A DNA stretch of 64,000 nt from Clostridium saudiense (GTDB taxonomy: Bacteria; Bacillota; Clostridia; Clostridiales; Clostridiaceae): contig NZ_CBYM010000014.1 of the NCBI RefSeq assembly GCF_000577815.1, positions 23,487-87,486 of the forward strand, written 5' to 3'. Positions 61,650 to 64,000 of this stretch are shown here, piece by piece. Made by a program: the position numbers and the translations under genes. The notes under the pieces were generated by a model. That model saw only the letters and a program-made list of their open reading frames with translations. It ran no database searches and was not told the DNA's origin. Position 1 is the first letter of the stretch. Each line of letters begins with the position of its first letter.

Positions 61650-63749
61650 GTGAAAAATCATTCAACTAAATTTATAAAAGAAGCCTATGAAAAAAATCCA
61701 CTTAATGGTAGTAGTGACGCAATGAATGGATTTCCACATATAAGAAAAGCACATTGTATGTTTGGATGGGATTGGGGGCCAAGGTTACCTGATGCTGGTA
61801 TATGGAGAAGTTTAGGGATTTTAGGGGTTAATGAAGGTAGAATTGATAACGTATATATATCACAAAATCATAAAGAGAAAAAAGTAAGTTTAAACTTTAA
61901 AGTAGATATAAAAATTAATGATAAAAGTAATACTTTGAGATTTGGCGTAGATAAAGAAATAAGTGACTATGATTTTAGATATAAAGTAACAATAACATCA
62001 CCTGATAATGAGATAATAGTTTATAATGATTCAATAAATGAAATAATAATAGATAATCCAAAGTTATGGTGGCCCAATGGGTATGGTGATCAAAATTTAT
62101 ATAATATTCTTATTGAATTAATAAAAGATGATGTAGTGATAGATAAGTGGGAAAATAAAATAGGATTAAGGACATTAACCATTAGTAGAGAAAAAGATGA
62201 TTATGGAGAGAGTTTTGCTCATGTTGTAAATGGAGTTAAGATTTTTGTTATGGGAGCAGATTATATTCCAGAAGATAATATATTAGCTTATGTTAATAAA
62301 GAAAGAACTTATAATCTTTTAAAACAATGTAAAGATGTAAATTTTAATATTATAAGAGTATGGGGTGGTGGTAATTATCCTTATGATGATTTCTTTAATA
62401 TATGTGATGAATTAGGTCTCATGGTTTGGCAAGATTTTATGTTTGCTTGTGCAGTTTATGAATTAAATGATGAATTTGAAGAAAATATAACTAATGAATT
62501 TATAGATAATATAAGGAGAATCCGTCACCATGCTTGTTTAGCATTATGGTGTGGAAATAATGAAATGGAGATGTTCATGGATAATAATTTGTGGACAAGT
62601 GAAAAAAGATTAAAAGCTGATTATATTAAATTATATGAATATATAATTCCTAAGCTTTTAAATAAGGAAGATCCACAAACTTTTTACTGGCCAGCAAGTC
62701 CTTCTTCTGGCGGAAGTTTTGATAATCCCAACGATGATAAACGAGGAGACGTTCATTATTGGGATGTATGGCATGGAAATAAGCCTATTACAGAATATAG
62801 AAAGTTTTTATTTAGATATGTATCAGAATTTGGATTTCAATCTTTTCCATCATTGAAGTCTGTAGAAATGTTCACGGAACCTGAAGATAGGAATATTTTT
62901 TCTTATATAATGGAAAAACATCAAAGAAATGCAACAGCAAATGGGAAAATAATGAATTATATGGAGCAAACCTTTTTATATCCTACTAATTTTGATACGT
63001 TATTATATGCATCCCAATTACTTCAAGCAGAAGCAATAAGATATGGGGTTGAGCATTTTAGAAGAAATCGTGGAATTTGTATGGGGGCTATAATATGGCA
63101 ATTAAATGATTGCTGGCCTGTTGCCTCATGGTCATCAATTGATTATTATGGAAGGTGGAAAGCTCTACATTATTATGCTAAAAGATTTTTTGCACCATTA
63201 ATGTTATCTTGTGATGAAGAGGGTATATTAACTCAAGATATTAATCCAAATCCAGAGCCTTTTGAGGTTAAAAAATCAATTCATTTATGTATTTCTAATG
63301 AAAGCATGTATGATGAAGTTGTAATAGTAAATTGGAAACATAGAAAAAATACTGGAGAAATTATAAAAGAAAAAAGTTATAAAGTTGAAATAAAAAAATT
63401 ATCAAGTGTATGGCTTGAGAAGATAACCTTACCAGAATTATCACTTTATGATGAATATATAAGTTATGAAATGATTAAAGATAATAAAGTAATTTCTTCA
63501 GGTACAACTATTTTTTGTGCTCCAAAACACTTTAAATTTATAAATCCTAATTTAAATATAAGTGTTAATGGTGATGAAATAACAATTTTAAGTGATTCTT
63601 ATGCAAGAAGTATTGAAGTGATTAATGAAGAGGATAATTTGCTTTTAGAAGATAATTACTTTGATATTAATAGTGGTATTCATAAGGTGAAAATTATTAA
63701 AGGAGAACCTAAGGGGTTAAAAGTTAGAAGTGTTTATGATATAAGATAA
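61650..63749 (+). pseudogene. Beta-mannosidase (GH2), N-terminal sugar-binding domain deleted
   Basis: About 699 residues open from GTG 61650; intact beta-mannosidases have about 820-850. The text begins inside the first beta domain (TKFIKEAYEKNPLNGSSDAM, then MFGWDWGPRLPDAGIW) and continues normally, with acid/base Glu305 in WCGNNEME and nucleophile Glu393 in SEFGFQSF. The native start survives upstream: GAGGTG (61631-61636) and ATG 61646, but this reads MREKSFN and then stops, because the junction with the enzyme frame is out of register. Hence roughly 130 residues were deleted with a frameshift. Expression could only begin at GTG 61650 or inner starts such as ATG 61722. Probably inactive. 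Confidence 0.8.
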
Positions 63750-63813
63750 TAGAGAGGTAAATTATGTATTTAGATTGATAAAATTATTTTAAATATGGTA
63801 AGTAAAAGATATG

Positions 63814-63866
63814 GATCAGCATAAAAAATATAAATTTTCAATATTATTTATGCTGATCTTTTTATT
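63814..63866 (+). terminator. Intrinsic terminator after the beta-mannosidase
   Basis: GATCAGCATAAA (63814-63825) pairs perfectly with TTTATGCTGATC (63847-63858), then TTTTTATT. Confidence 0.8.
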
Positions 63867-64000
63867 AGTATTAATAATAGAAGTATTTGAAGGGATATAT
63901 TTTAAAGTATTGCAAAAGGAAAAATTGAAACTGACCCTGTTACTTCACCAATATCAGTACTATTAGTTGTAAATTTTAAATAAAAAGGCATTGTTAAAGA
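63867..64000 (+). other. Window tail with a short coding-like remnant
   Basis: Plus-strand frame ending at about 63981 reads IAKGKIETDPVTSPISVLLV then VNFK and a stop. It has no start codon and a stop lies a few codons upstream. It resembles the 3' end of a broken gene; too short to identify. Confidence 0.25.

Noticed and set aside
1..64000. Tandem short repeats in AT-rich gaps considered as CRISPR arrays or IS ends
   Set aside because: No regularly spaced repeat-spacer structure, no cas genes and no transposase-like frames were found.

Overview
The window is about 27-28% G+C by eye, with strong AGGAGG-type ribosome binding sites, many AUU/UUG/GUG starts, intrinsic terminators after most genes and genes typical of low-GC Firmicutes. 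It reads as chromosome of a saccharolytic, probably gut-associated, Clostridium (sensu stricto). The species cannot be named from sequence alone. I see no tRNA, rRNA, CRISPR, IS element or complete prophage.

Layout. 1-1080: end of a GH43 glycosidase. 1520-7373: orphan larE, a full-length MFS transporter, a half-size MFS paralogue, and an osmoprotectant ABC operon. 7463-8331 (minus): a broken locus in which a kinase-like N-terminus is joined to a headless metallophosphoesterase. 8556-11706: an LDH-family dehydrogenase, a CaCA exchanger and a coiled-coil membrane protein. 11825-15889: trehalose operon treP-treC-treR behind three operator-like sites spaced exactly 35 bp apart. 16195-18984: GH2 glycosidase. 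19324-24866: PsiE-like protein, orphan histidine kinase and a heterodimeric ABC exporter. 25293-33015: small housekeeping and unknown genes (GNATs, atypical peptide deformylase, cstA, a cysteine-less HMA protein, an endolysin-like amidase, ribosomal protein L25). 33079-39677: MATE pump with a leader attenuator, UPF0158 protein, a PTS permease, a PAS-GGDEF-HD-GYP protein and an orphan peptidoglycan-binding protein. 39789-44493: FMN riboswitch and ribD-ribE-ribBA-ribH plus a HAD phosphatase. 44659-49648: flavodoxin, nitronate monooxygenase-like enzyme, birA-bioY with a BirA box, and T-box-controlled trpS. 49695-53584: TetR regulator, truncated MMPL pump, heptad-repeat exported protein and small proteins. 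53869-63749: YesN-type regulator, Dpp-like ABC operon and a beta-mannosidase that has lost its N-terminus.

How the genes work together. Carbohydrate use dominates: xyloside (GH43), trehalose (PTS plus trehalose-6-P hydrolase), an unassigned glycoside (GH2), an unassigned PTS sugar and, by inference, beta-mannosides imported by the Dpp-like system under the YesN-type regulator. Riboflavin and biotin supply are each controlled by their end product, the first by an FMN riboswitch and the second by BirA.

A recurring theme is genes shortened by internal deletion: the half-size MFS, the kinase/phosphoesterase chimera, the MMPL pump ending just after its first half, and the beta-mannosidase. Regulatory RNA is also rich: FMN riboswitch with two successive terminators, a Trp T-box, and a probable attenuator ahead of the MATE gene. 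I did not find a clearly new multi-gene defence or mobile system; the best novelty candidates are the shortened genes and the leader architectures.
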